A stretch of 46,000 nt of DNA from Thermoprotei archaeon (GTDB lineage Archaea > Thermoproteota > Thermoprotei_A > Sulfolobales > Ignisphaeraceae): the NCBI GenBank assembly GCA_003661775.1, contig QMWT01000002.1:1-46000 (forward strand), in the 5' to 3' direction. Below the pieces are notes generated by a model, which saw only the letters and a list, made by a program, of their open reading frames with translations, was not told the origin of the DNA and made no database searches. The stretch's first letter is position 1. Each line of letters begins with the position of its first letter. Below are positions 33,196-41,691 of this stretch, piece by piece. Both the position numbers and the translations under genes were made by a program.

Positions 33196-33761
33196 TCTCT
33201 CAGAGCCCAGAGCAGTATCTTTCTACACTCTTCGACAAAATTCTGTATCTCTCCTTCGTTTATAAGCATAATATCAGCTAATGCAATCACGTTCCCCAAA
33301 CCCCACGATAACTCTTTTAGATCTCTTTCTACAAACTCCTCCCAGTTACGCGGGTCACCTTCTCTATGTCTCTGCACAATTCTCCTAAATCGTGTATGAG
33401 GAGATGCGTGGATTGCCACAAGCAAGACCTTCTGGAATTTCTTCTTAAAGAAGTTCAGTTCATCCAGGCTTCTTACGCCGTCTACAACTACAAAAGGGCT
33501 TCTAATGCTGTCTATTTTATTAGATGTCAGCACTGCTATGGCCTCGGGGCCGTAGATGTTGCGTAGTTCTTGTGCAACCTTTAGCAGGTTCTGTGCCGTA
33601 AATTCCAGCCTCCTGCGAGCAAGTTCTTCGCGCACGATGTCGCCCATAACAATAACCGGTATGCCTGCTCTCCTGGCTACCTCCGTCAATACGGACTTTC
33701 CTGACCCAGGCAAGCCTGCTACTAATATTATGCATCTATCGGAGCTCAAATACCGCACCAT
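33183..33761 (-). CDS. UPF0200 P-loop nucleotide kinase-like protein
   Basis: 192 residues. Walker A VAGLPGSGKSVLTE (about 14-27), then IPVIVMGDIVREELARR, as in adenylate-kinase/dephospho-CoA-kinase-like NMP kinases, FVVVDGVRSLDELNFF, and a lid-like RIVQRHREGDPRNWEEFVERD. UPF0200 is uncharacterised; some databases call it dephospho-CoA kinase-like. It overlaps UPF0201 by 13 bases. It is divergent from ahcY with 64 bases between, where GTTTATATTG could serve ahcY. Confidence 0.85.
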   Translation of the reverse strand: MVRYLSSDRCIILVAGLPGSGKSVLTEVARRAGIPVIVMGDIVREELARRRLEFTAQNLLKVAQELRNIYGPEAIAVLTSNKIDSIRSPFVVVDGVRSLDELNFFKKKFQKVLLVAIHASPHTRFRRIVQRHREGDPRNWEEFVERDLKELSWGLGNVIALADIMLINEGEIQNFVEECRKILLWALREWCS

Positions 33762-33825
33762 AGCGAGTTTATATTGCTACTACTAATTTAAGTGAGTTCT
33801 TCGAGGTTTTTGACCGGGTGACACG

Positions 33826-35073
33826 ATGAGTTACAGAATTAAGGACTTGTCCCTGTCTCCTCAAGGTAAACGGCAAATAGAATGGGCAGAGAGACATATG
33901 CTGGTGTTGAAGCTCATAAGAGAACGTTTTGTCAAGGAGAAGCCTCTTGAAGGAGTTAGAGTTGGTGCCGTACTTCATGTTACAAAGGAAACAGCTGTTC
34001 TCGTAAGAACACTCTTAGCTGGAGGAGCTGAAGTGTGGCTAGCCGCTAGCAATCCCCTTTCAACGCAAGACGATGTTGCAGCGGCTCTCGTTGAGGAAGG
34101 AGTGCACGTATTTGCATGGAGAGGAGAGAGCGCTGAAGAGTACCTCTGGGCTATTTCACAGATTGCAAAGTCGGGACCCAACGTAGTGATAGATGATGGT
34201 GGAGACCTCCACGCGTACCTCCATGATAAGGAGAGAGGTATAGCGGAGAGGATATGGGGAGGCACAGAGGAGACCACGACAGGCGTTATAAGATTAAAGG
34301 CTATGGAGCGTGAAGGAGTGCTAAAATATCCAGTTATAGCAGTAAACAATGCTTTGACGAAGTTTCTGTTCGATAACAGATATGGTACTGGGCAAAGCGC
34401 TCTAGACGGGATAATAAGAGCTACAAACATACTCTTTGCAGGAAAGAAGGTTGTGGTAGCAGGCTACGGATGGGTTGGAAGAGGAATTGCGCAGAGAGCG
34501 AGAGGCTTGGGTGCTCGAGTCATAGTTACCGAGGTTGATCCTATAAGAGCTCTGGAGGCTGTTATGGATGGATTTGACGTCATGTCTATGGACAAAGCTG
34601 CAGAGGTAGGGGATGTGTTCATCACTGCTACGGGTAATATAAACGTGATTGATGGGAGGCATATTGAGAAAATGAAGGATGGTGCCTTACTAGCTAATGC
34701 AGGTCACTTCAATGTCGAGATAAACGTTAAGGCGTTGGAGGAACTTGCTGTAGAGATCCGGGAGGTGAGACCCTACGTTAAGGAGTTTAAATTAAAGAAT
34801 GGAAAGAGGGTGTATCTGTTAGCAGAGGGAAGGCTTGTGAATCTAGTTGCTGCTGAGGGCCATCCTAGTGAGGTCATGGATATGAGTTTCGCTAATCAAG
34901 CGTTAGCGGTAGAATACATTGTTAAGAATAGGGGTAGATTGCCCGTGAAGGTGCTAACACTTCCTAGGGAGATAGACGAGAATGTGGCCAGGCTCAAACT
35001 TAGGTCTATGAACATCGAGATAGATACGCTTACGGATGAACAGAGAAGGTATCTAGAAAGTTGGAAGGTGTGA
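33826..35073 (+). CDS. ahcY: adenosylhomocysteinase
   Basis: 415 residues. It hydrolyses S-adenosylhomocysteine to adenosine and homocysteine, removing the inhibitory product of the many methyltransferases in this window. Signatures: N-terminal [61 protein letters not shown], the NAD fold [20 protein letters not shown], and GHFNVEI. The C-terminus lacks the Lys-Tyr extension of eukaryotic enzymes. ATG 33826 has GGGTGAC five to eleven bases upstream, and a TATA-like box lies at about 33768-33776. Confidence 0.97.
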   Translation: MSYRIKDLSLSPQGKRQIEWAERHMLVLKLIRERFVKEKPLEGVRVGAVLHVTKETAVLVRTLLAGGAEVWLAASNPLSTQDDVAAALVEEGVHVFAWRGESAEEYLWAISQIAKSGPNVVIDDGGDLHAYLHDKERGIAERIWGGTEETTTGVIRLKAMEREGVLKYPVIAVNNALTKFLFDNRYGTGQSALDGIIRATNILFAGKKVVVAGYGWVGRGIAQRARGLGARVIVTEVDPIRALEAVMDGFDVMSMDKAAEVGDVFITATGNINVIDGRHIEKMKDGALLANAGHFNVEINVKALEELAVEIREVRPYVKEFKLKNGKRVYLLAEGRLVNLVAAEGHPSEVMDMSFANQALAVEYIVKNRGRLPVKVLTLPREIDENVARLKLRSMNIEIDTLTDEQRRYLESWKV

Positions 35074-35166
35074 AGGGTCGGTCCTGGCCACTTTCTTCAT
35101 CTTAATGCTCTAGGAAAGGGTGTGTACTCCTCATCCCTTATAATTGCTCAGCTGTGCAGGGCTTAA

Positions 35167-35817
35167 TCATCTTTCATCGTCGATGGTTTTCATCACTGCT
35201 TTTATCCAGTACCGAGATATAGCTGAAGCTACTATATCCGCTAATCTAAGTGGATAAGGGTAGGGATGGTATAGCTGAAGGAGTCTGATCACTCTTTTTG
35301 CTTTATCAATGCTTATTCCATAGCAAGATGCTCTTAGCACACCTCTTGGAGTAGTTATGGGTTTACTCATGCTATACACTGAAGCTATAACAGAATATCT
35401 ATAGCGCCAATCATTGAAGTGTTCTGACAGTGCCCTAAGTATTCGCTTAAGGTCCAGTGGTCTCCAGAAGAGCGTGATTACAGGAAACCCTGTTATAGTA
35501 TAAAGTTTCGTAGGATCGACTATGTTAAATCCAGCGTATGTCACACCATCTAAGAATACAACTAACTCACTACCTTCTACTTCGCTACATGCCCTAGATA
35601 TTAGCTCTATGGCCTTACTTGATGCATCAAGACCGTCGACAGTTACTTTGTCTACAAGTATTTTGATAACCTCCATGTTGGAATTCGAAATTACTCCTAC
35701 AAGCGCTGTACTCCCTTTCATAGATTTGAAATGTAATGGGAAATATCCGTCGTCAATCCCTATGAACAGCTGCGAACCTAACTTGTGGATCTTCAAGGAG
35801 TGCTGCCTCCACAGCAT
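35167..35817 (-). CDS. DUF99 / UPF0215 protein (endonuclease V-like fold)
   Basis: 216 residues. FIGIDDGYFPLHFKSMKGSTALVGVI (about 19-44) and GLDASSKAIELI, VVFLDGVTYAGFNIVD and GFPVITLFWRP are diagnostic of the DUF99/UPF0215 family, an RNase H-like fold akin to endonuclease V; the Pfam entry has been renamed endonuclease dU. It may act on damaged or deaminated DNA, but no role is shown here. ATG 35817 lies 65 bases inside the end of orc1/cdc6; TTG 35796, with GGAGG nine bases upstream, would shorten the overlap to 44. Coupling to orc1 hints at a DNA-maintenance role (inference). Confidence 0.85.
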   Translation of the reverse strand: MLWRQHSLKIHKLGSQLFIGIDDGYFPLHFKSMKGSTALVGVISNSNMEVIKILVDKVTVDGLDASSKAIELISRACSEVEGSELVVFLDGVTYAGFNIVDPTKLYTITGFPVITLFWRPLDLKRILRALSEHFNDWRYRYSVIASVYSMSKPITTPRGVLRASCYGISIDKAKRVIRLLQLYHPYPYPLRLADIVASAISRYWIKAVMKTIDDER

Positions 35818-36970
35818 TTGGTGAGACTGAGAGGGTTATTATCCTCGTTTTGCCATAACGACCTCTGCTAACTATGCGAGCGTTTATGACTCCTAGCATA
35901 TCTAGTTCGCTCAGAATGTCGCTAGCTCTTCGTTGGGTGACGCTCTCTATACCCAGTCTCTTACACAATGTGCGGTAATAGCTATAGACCTCGCCAGTAG
36001 TGGTGCTTCCTCTATTCCGAGTTAGTGCCAGTACTGCGTACAGCATGAGCTTTCCGTGGAGAGGTAGTGTCTGAACTACTTCCGAAATTCTATCGCGCTC
36101 TATCTCCATCCTAGCTTTGTAGACATGCTCGATTTTAACTTGCTTTGCACCTTCACGTTCCGCTATTTCGCCAGCAACTCTTAAGAGATCCAGCGCTCTT
36201 CTAGCATCTCCATGTTCACGTGCTGCTAGTGCTGCGCATAGGGGAACCACTCCTTCACCTATAACGCCTGGCCTGAACGCCAGCCGGGCACGCTGGCTGA
36301 GAATATCCTCTAGTTGCTCAGCGTTGTAGGGGGGGAACACTATCTCCACTTCACCAAGGCTACTTCTAACACGCGGATCGAGGCTCTCTACTAAACGGAT
36401 ATCATTGGTTATCCCTATGACCGTTATTTTGGAATCCGCAAGTTCTTCATTACCTCTAGTCAGGCGATAGAGAAGCTCATCCCCTTGCTTACGAACTAGG
36501 AAGTCTATTTCGTCAAGCACAGCAATGAAAATTGTTCTCCGCGCTTCTAGAGCCTCTATGAATCGTCGGTATGCCTCTGCAGTAGATAACCCTGTGAAAG
36601 GCAGCCTAAGGCCTATACATTCGCTAAGTCTCAGTATGACACGATAGGTCGTATCATCTTGTCTTACATTTACATAACAGCTATTGACATTTACTCCTAG
36701 CTGCATAGCCTTCTCTCTAAGTTTCTTCAGTACGAATTTTGTTACTGCAGTTTTTCCTGTGCCAGTTAAACCATAGATGAATACATTGCTAGGTCTTGCT
36801 CCTTGAAGTGCAGGTGCTAGAATTGAGCCTAGCTTCGCGATCTGTTCTTCTCTATGTGGAAGTTCGTCTGGAATATAATCAGGTCTCAGCACTTCACGGT
36901 TTATGAAAATAGTCGATGAGGTCGCTCTGTCAAATATCATCTCTAGTATGTCGGTAGCTCTAGAAGGCAC
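35753..36970 (-). CDS. cdc6: Orc1/Cdc6 replication initiator
   Basis: 405 residues. AAA+ domain: VLRPDYIPDELPHREEQ, Walker A YGLTGTGKTAVTKF, Walker B IAVLDEIDFL, sensor 1 VIGITNDIRL, LDPRVRSSLGEVEIVFPPYNAEQL (about 205-228), and sensor 2 EHGDARRALDLLRVAG. The C-terminal winged helix (about 310-405) binds origin boxes. The frame opens at GTG 36970. A TATA-like TATAAA at 36978-36973 would suit ATG 36940 (LEMIFDRATS), while another at about 37016-37009 would suit GTG 36970, so the start is open. Archaeal origins often lie beside orc1/cdc6; the upstream 134 bases hold no clear origin recognition box that I can see. Confidence 0.95.
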   Translation of the reverse strand: MPSRATDILEMIFDRATSSTIFINREVLRPDYIPDELPHREEQIAKLGSILAPALQGARPSNVFIYGLTGTGKTAVTKFVLKKLREKAMQLGVNVNSCYVNVRQDDTTYRVILRLSECIGLRLPFTGLSTAEAYRRFIEALEARRTIFIAVLDEIDFLVRKQGDELLYRLTRGNEELADSKITVIGITNDIRLVESLDPRVRSSLGEVEIVFPPYNAEQLEDILSQRARLAFRPGVIGEGVVPLCAALAAREHGDARRALDLLRVAGEIAEREGAKQVKIEHVYKARMEIERDRISEVVQTLPLHGKLMLYAVLALTRNRGSTTTGEVYSYYRTLCKRLGIESVTQRRASDILSELDMLGVINARIVSRGRYGKTRIITLSVSPNAVEAALLEDPQVRFAAVHRD

Positions 36971-37070
36971 TCTTTATACACCCGCTAAGGATGCTTATGA
37001 AGGATCGAAGTTATAAGATAGATGACAGAATCATTGGTTAACGGGAAGAAGTATAGAATTGAGAGCTAGA

Positions 37071-37077
37071 TATATAA
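37071..37077 (+). promoter_or_regulatory. TATA box for tRNA-Ala
   Basis: TATATAA centred 31 bases before the mature 5' end of tRNA-Ala, implying a leader of only a few bases removed by RNase P. Confidence 0.55.
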
Positions 37078-37104
37078 CCTCCCCCAAAACGTAGTTGGAA
37101 TGGT

Positions 37105-37181
<77 letters not shown>

Positions 37182-37271
37182 ATTCATTAAATAGCTGGTA
37201 TCCTAGGAGGAACCGAACTACTTCTGCAGAAAATTTAACGAATGATTCAAGAAAGAGATAGGAGATTGTTT

Positions 37272-37334
37272 TCGACCCCGCTGGCTCCCCTCCTCATTCG
37301 CCCCACTTTCGGGGGAGTCCGAGGGTTTCCCAGA
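37272..37334. other. GC-rich structured element of unknown function
   Basis: A strongly GC-rich block in an otherwise AT-leaning intergenic region. An 8-bp stem, GGCTCCCC (37283-37290) with GGGGAGTCC (37312-37320, one bulged T), closes a 21-base loop; ACCCC (37275-37279) and GAGGGT (37321-37326) can extend it. CCCC at 37301-37304 can pair instead with GGGGG at 37311-37315, so two folds compete. On the minus strand a TATA-like ATTTTTAT at about 37363-37356 is well placed to start a small RNA near 37333. It also lies in the hppA 3' region. It could be a small RNA, an initiator-binding site or a 3' structure; no known family fits. Confidence 0.45.
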
Positions 37335-37388
37335 AAATAGGTGATATTGTTGGAGATAAAAATAGTTGGTGTTGCAAAACCTTGTGTC

Positions 37389-39536
37389 TTACAGTAGAGG
37401 TAGACCTAACGCGGTTCTTATAGCTATTATGAACGGTATGAACACCGTTGACGATATTGCCATAAGCTTTATGAGTATGTTTATTGAGGGGCCTGCGGCG
37501 TCTTTAAGCGGGTCTCCTACGGTGTCGCCTATTACAGCTGCTTTGTGTGCCTCAGATCCTTTGCCTCCAAATGCTCCTGCCTCTATATGTTTCTTTGCGT
37601 TATCCCAAGTGTTACCGACATTACCTTGGAAGAGTCCTAGGAGAAGGCCTGAGGCTGTTGCTCCTAGCAATGCTCCTCCCAGTGCACGCAGCCCTAGGAA
37701 ACTCCCTACGAGTATGGGTGTTGCTAGCGCAATGATGCCGGGCACGAGCAACCTCTTTATAGCATACCTAGTAACTATGTTGACGGCGCGCGCATAGTCT
37801 GGCTTTTCTTTCCACTCAAGAATTCCGGGCCTCTCTCTGAACTGTCTTCTTATCTCCTCTACGAGCACGAAAGCCGCCGCAGTGACAGCGTCAACGACTA
37901 CAGCTGTGAAGAGAGCTGGTACTGCAGCACCTATTACTAGGCCTGCTAGGACGTCGGGTCTACTTAATGAGAAGAGTGTTGTTATTTCAACCTCGCCTAG
38001 GTAGGGCTTGAGGTTTGAGACGTATGTAAATAGCAGGGCCAGCGCTGTTAAGGCTGCCGAGCCTATGGCGTATCCCTTGGATATGGATTTCATGGTGTTG
38101 CCGGCCGAATCTAGTTTGTCTGCTAATTCGCGGACCTCCTCTGGGTAGCCAGCCTGCTCGGCCAGTCCAGCGGCGTTGTCGACTATAGGGCCGTAGGCAT
38201 CGGCCGACACTACTATGCTGGTGACTGCAAGCATGCCTACTCCTGCCAGGGCCACCGAGTATATTCCTCCGAGAACTCCGGCAAGCCCCAATCCTGCGAT
38301 CGTTGTGTGCCCCACGTAGTAAGCTGTCAGCGTAGCTAGAGCTATTGAGAGTGTTGGTATGAATGTGCTATAGAAGCCCATCGAGAAGCCGCTTAGTATT
38401 GTGAGAGCAGGGCCGGCACGGGAAAACGCTGCCACAATTTTCACAGGTTTATAGCTCGGAGATGTGAAGTAATCGGATGTGAAACCGATGATTCCACCCG
38501 CTATTAATCCTGATAGTGCTGCTACCCACAAACCTTGTAGGTGGTGGAAACCTAGCAGGATTCCTACGATGTAAGTTACTACAGCTACTAGTGTTAAGCC
38601 TACAATAGAAGTTAAGGTCAAGGTTCTGGAGGGTTCGCGTAGGGGCGAGAATTCTACGAACTGAACAGCTGCTATGGATGTTAGCAATGCTACGGTAGCA
38701 AATACCAAGGGGTACGCAACTAAGTTGAAGGCTTCTGTAGCTATGAAGGTGGCTATGCTCATGGCTGCGACTATGCTCTCAACGTACGATTCGAACAGGT
38801 CGGCACCCATACCAGCACAATCTCCAACATTGTCCCCTACATTATCGGCTATGACTCCTGGATTCCGCGGATCGTCTTCAGGGATACCTACCTCAACTTT
38901 CCCCACTAGATCGGAACCTACATCAGCTGCTTTGGTGTAGATACCTCCGCCGACCCTCGCAAAGAGGGCAACAGTGCTTGCACCAAATGCGTAACCTAGG
39001 ACTGGTGTAACAGCTGCCCGCAGCTCCTCTATACTTGAAGCGCTTTCTGCTCCAAAGAGCTTTAACAGTAATGAGATTCCTAGAACACCAACGCCCCCCA
39101 CTAAGAACCCGGTTACGGAACCTCCTCGGAAGGCAATCCTCAGAGCTCTCTTGAGGTTGTGTTCTTTGAGAACTGAAAGTACTCGAACATTTGTTAGTAT
39201 CGCTGTGTACATACCTATGATACTTACTGCAGCGGAACTTAGCGCTCCCAGAAAGTATGCTAATCCAGTATTTAGCATAAGCGAGTTTCTGTTAATAGCA
39301 CCCGATATCAGTAGCAGTAGTGTAATTGCCATGAACACTGTTGTAACAACAGTATACTGGGATCTCATGAAGGCGAGGGCAGCTTCGCGTATGTATTCAT
39401 GGATCTCTGCAGCACGATCGCGAGGGTACGAGGTTCTGAATATTACGTACATTAGGTAGGCTACATATAGAAGCGCGATTATTCCTGCTGCAATGCCGAG
39501 GTTTATTGCTAGAGTTACTATGTTCATGGCTCCCAC
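37389..39536 (-). CDS. hppA: membrane-bound proton pyrophosphatase
   Basis: 715 residues, about 16 membrane segments. It couples pyrophosphate hydrolysis to proton pumping. The substrate-site motifs are DVGSDLVGKVEVGIPEDDPR (about 200-219), then NPGVIADNVGDNVGDCAGMGADLFES, and the C-terminal GNVGNTWDNAKKHIEAG and AAVIGDTVGDPLKD. The motif GNTMK has Lys where potassium-dependent enzymes have Ala (GNTTA), pointing to the potassium-independent, H+-pumping class. The start is GTG 39536 or ATG 39527. It follows tpiA and fbp on the same strand; pyrophosphate made by biosynthesis would be recovered here. A plus-strand frame at 37366-37797 is a shadow. Confidence 0.97.
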   Translation of the reverse strand: MGAMNIVTLAINLGIAAGIIALLYVAYLMYVIFRTSYPRDRAAEIHEYIREAALAFMRSQYTVVTTVFMAITLLLLISGAINRNSLMLNTGLAYFLGALSSAAVSIIGMYTAILTNVRVLSVLKEHNLKRALRIAFRGGSVTGFLVGGVGVLGISLLLKLFGAESASSIEELRAAVTPVLGYAFGASTVALFARVGGGIYTKAADVGSDLVGKVEVGIPEDDPRNPGVIADNVGDNVGDCAGMGADLFESYVESIVAAMSIATFIATEAFNLVAYPLVFATVALLTSIAAVQFVEFSPLREPSRTLTLTSIVGLTLVAVVTYIVGILLGFHHLQGLWVAALSGLIAGGIIGFTSDYFTSPSYKPVKIVAAFSRAGPALTILSGFSMGFYSTFIPTLSIALATLTAYYVGHTTIAGLGLAGVLGGIYSVALAGVGMLAVTSIVVSADAYGPIVDNAAGLAEQAGYPEEVRELADKLDSAGNTMKSISKGYAIGSAALTALALLFTYVSNLKPYLGEVEITTLFSLSRPDVLAGLVIGAAVPALFTAVVVDAVTAAAFVLVEEIRRQFRERPGILEWKEKPDYARAVNIVTRYAIKRLLVPGIIALATPILVGSFLGLRALGGALLGATASGLLLGLFQGNVGNTWDNAKKHIEAGAFGGKGSEAHKAAVIGDTVGDPLKDAAGPSINILIKLMAISSTVFIPFIIAIRTALGLPLL

Positions 39537-39643
39537 GCTTCAGCACTTCTTAAACTACGAGGAAAGGGTACTCTAATTTTACGCGGGATGCATGCTTTAG
39601 CTCGTGGTTTAGGGATGTGCGTGATAAAGTATGTGTTTAAGAT

Positions 39644-40330
39644 TTATGCTTTCCAAGTTTTAGCTGCGGCTTCGGCCATTTCCTTGATTACCTTTGCGGG
39701 ATCGGGGGCCTTCATTATGGCCGAGGCTACTAGGACTCCTGCTGTTCCCAACCTTATAGCAGCTTCGACATCTTCAGCTTTCGAGATTCCTGCACCTGTT
39801 AATATTATGACGTCTTTGTTGACTCTCCTTACTCTTTCAACAGTTGATGTTATTACCTCCGGCTTAGCCTTGGAAACGGCAATGCCTGTACCTATGAGCT
39901 CAGGCGGCTCTACAGCTAGTGCTGTGGGTTCAATTGCTGCAACCGCAGCCGCTGTTACTGCTGTATCCGCACATACTAGAGTCTCTAGCCCCAACTTCTT
40001 GGCCATGTCCACTCCCTTGACGATCTCGTCCAAACGTAGTCTATGCTCGCTATGGTTTAGAAGTACTCCGTGGACACCTACCTCTTTGAGCGCCTCTATG
40101 GGTATCCATCCTGTATGCGCGCCAAAACTGAGCGGATCTCCGTGCTGTGCGTATACGGGAATCTCGACTGATTCTAGTATTGAGCGTAGCTCTGTGTGTG
40201 GAGGTATGACTATGACTTCGATCCCCACTTCTTTTGCTATGCGTTCTGCGGCTTTTGCTACCTCTAGAGCTTTTCTACCAAAAGCTGTAGGATACGTCTT
40301 GAAGTTTATGGCTAGTACGGGAGTACGCAT
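39644..40330 (-). CDS. tpiA: triosephosphate isomerase
   Basis: 228 residues, the short archaeal form. Catalytic residues are visible: Lys in AINFKTYP (residues 7-14), His in LLNHSEHR, and Glu in AVEPPELIGTG; the phosphate loop is GAGISKAEDV and GVLVASAIM. ATG 40330 has GGTG seven bases upstream, and a minus-strand TATA TTTTTTATCC lies at 40387-40378, so it has its own promoter although it follows fbp by 74 bases. It works directly with fbp: TIM equilibrates the two trioses that the aldolase/phosphatase condenses. The long antisense frame 39588-40451 is rejected. Confidence 0.96.
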   Translation of the reverse strand: MRTPVLAINFKTYPTAFGRKALEVAKAAERIAKEVGIEVIVIPPHTELRSILESVEIPVYAQHGDPLSFGAHTGWIPIEALKEVGVHGVLLNHSEHRLRLDEIVKGVDMAKKLGLETLVCADTAVTAAAVAAIEPTALAVEPPELIGTGIAVSKAKPEVITSTVERVRRVNKDVIILTGAGISKAEDVEAAIRLGTAGVLVASAIMKAPDPAKVIKEMAEAAAKTWKA

Positions 40331-40404
40331 CTTCGAACACCTAACGTTGGGTCATTTTGTACAAAAGAGCGGAATCTGGATAAAAAAGTGTTTTAGAAAA
40401 ATCT

Positions 40405-41571
40405 TTACTCGTGGGTCTCCAACAGACCTGTCCTTACCTTGGGTCCTTTGACTTCGTACAAGCGCGCCTCCTTGAACCTGTCCTTGAGCTTCTCTAGGAC
40501 TTGAGGTAGTGTTGTGTACTCCATCTCCTCGGGCCCTAGCCTATGCGGCATGAATGGGCCGTGTCTGCGTACGTAGTCGGCAATCTGCTGTGCTACTCTG
40601 CGTGTCTCATCGAATGCTGGGTCGTCGAATAGGTCAGCGGGTCCGACAAGTTTACCGTTCTTTATGTTGAAGCCTAGTGCTACAACCCTTGGTGGGCCGT
40701 CGAACCTAGTGCACCTAGCATTACGCTGAGATACTGGCATTAGTGGGCCCCAGTGGCTGCCGCGCATCCACCCTGCTACTAGGTGCGGGAATGCGAAGGG
40801 TTCGAGGACTTCGCCTAGCGCTGGGAAGCCTGACTGTGCTCTAACTATCATTACTGGGTCATCCTTACCTACGTATCTACCTGCTATCAGGTTGAGCCTC
40901 TCTACGGATACGACAGCAGCGATCTCATTATCGTGCTTTCTGTAAACTCTCCTAATGACGAACCTTGCTGGAGTCCCTATGAGTGCAAGAATGTCGTAAA
41001 GTTCCTCCGGCGCACTCATCTCAACGTACTTGCCTTCGAAGACGTCGTAGATCTCGAATTTGAAGCCGTTATGCAGCCTAGGATCTATTACGAGTCCTGC
41101 AGTGTTGAAGGGATCTGCGAAGATTCTGAACAGAGGAAGGTTGAATGCTCCTGGCTCGGTCTTATCGGCCATGAACACTACCACGGGCTCTGCAGGTCTT
41201 TCTACGAACTCCATTTCAGCAACTCCTGGTCCTAGGCCGCGCACGTTGCCGGAGAAGGCCTCTGTGAGCAGGTCTTGGCCAGCAGCATAGAGCCCTAACT
41301 CCTTGGCAACTTTTGCTGCTTCCTTGAATGCGTTCCACGCTACTTCGTGAATCTCTGGCGAGTCAACGCCCTTATAGTGTGTCATTATGAGCTCTAGGTC
41401 GTCACCTACATTGGTTACATAGTAGTCATTGATGATCCCCTTGCTCTTAGCCTCAGCGAGAACCCTTGAAGCAGCAGCCATTGTATCAGGATGGACTACA
41501 TGGTGTCCAGCAAGGGATCCTATATCGGCTTTTATTACCGATATCGTAACTTTCTTTTTCTCTTCAGGCAT
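40405..41571 (-). CDS. fbp: fructose 1,6-bisphosphate aldolase/phosphatase
   Basis: 388 residues, the bifunctional gluconeogenic enzyme of archaea (FBPase class V). It condenses the two triose phosphates and removes the C1 phosphate, making gluconeogenesis one-way. Family signatures: ISVIKADIGSLAGHHVVHP, YVTNVGDDLELIMTH, GQDLLTEAFSGNVRGLGPG, MADKTEPGAFNLPLFRIFADP (about 154-174), AGRYVGKDDPVM with the Tyr and Schiff-base Lys region, and MRGSHWGPLMPV. ATG 41571 has AGGGTG upstream, and a minus-strand box near AAAAGTATAAG lies about 60 bases upstream. It is next to tpiA. Confidence 0.97.
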   Translation of the reverse strand: MPEEKKKVTISVIKADIGSLAGHHVVHPDTMAAASRVLAEAKSKGIINDYYVTNVGDDLELIMTHYKGVDSPEIHEVAWNAFKEAAKVAKELGLYAAGQDLLTEAFSGNVRGLGPGVAEMEFVERPAEPVVVFMADKTEPGAFNLPLFRIFADPFNTAGLVIDPRLHNGFKFEIYDVFEGKYVEMSAPEELYDILALIGTPARFVIRRVYRKHDNEIAAVVSVERLNLIAGRYVGKDDPVMIVRAQSGFPALGEVLEPFAFPHLVAGWMRGSHWGPLMPVSQRNARCTRFDGPPRVVALGFNIKNGKLVGPADLFDDPAFDETRRVAQQIADYVRRHGPFMPHRLGPEEMEYTTLPQVLEKLKDRFKEARLYEVKGPKVRTGLLETHE

Positions 41572-41691
41572 CAGGACGCACCCTTCATGTAGACTCTTCC
41601 CAGAGCAAGTTAATTACTTATACTTTTGTAAAGGTTCTGTCTAGTGGTACTTGTTCGAGTTTTAAGAATTGTTACACCTAAAAGATTTTCT

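Noticed and set aside
35074-35166. GGATGAGGAG on the minus strand near 35130, like the C box of the sRNA at 14036
   Set aside because: No CTGA occurs at either D' or D distance, and the TATA-like TTATAAG is too close to act as its promoter.
37326-37337. TTTCCCAGAAAA dyad as an origin recognition box
   Set aside because: The dyad is imperfect and the G run lies on the wrong side for a standard Orc1 box. It is kept only as a weak origin hint.
39588-40451. 287-residue plus-strand open frame opposite tpiA
   Set aside because: Ser/Thr/Ala-rich composition typical of an antisense shadow. The minus strand encodes a full triosephosphate isomerase with all catalytic residues.
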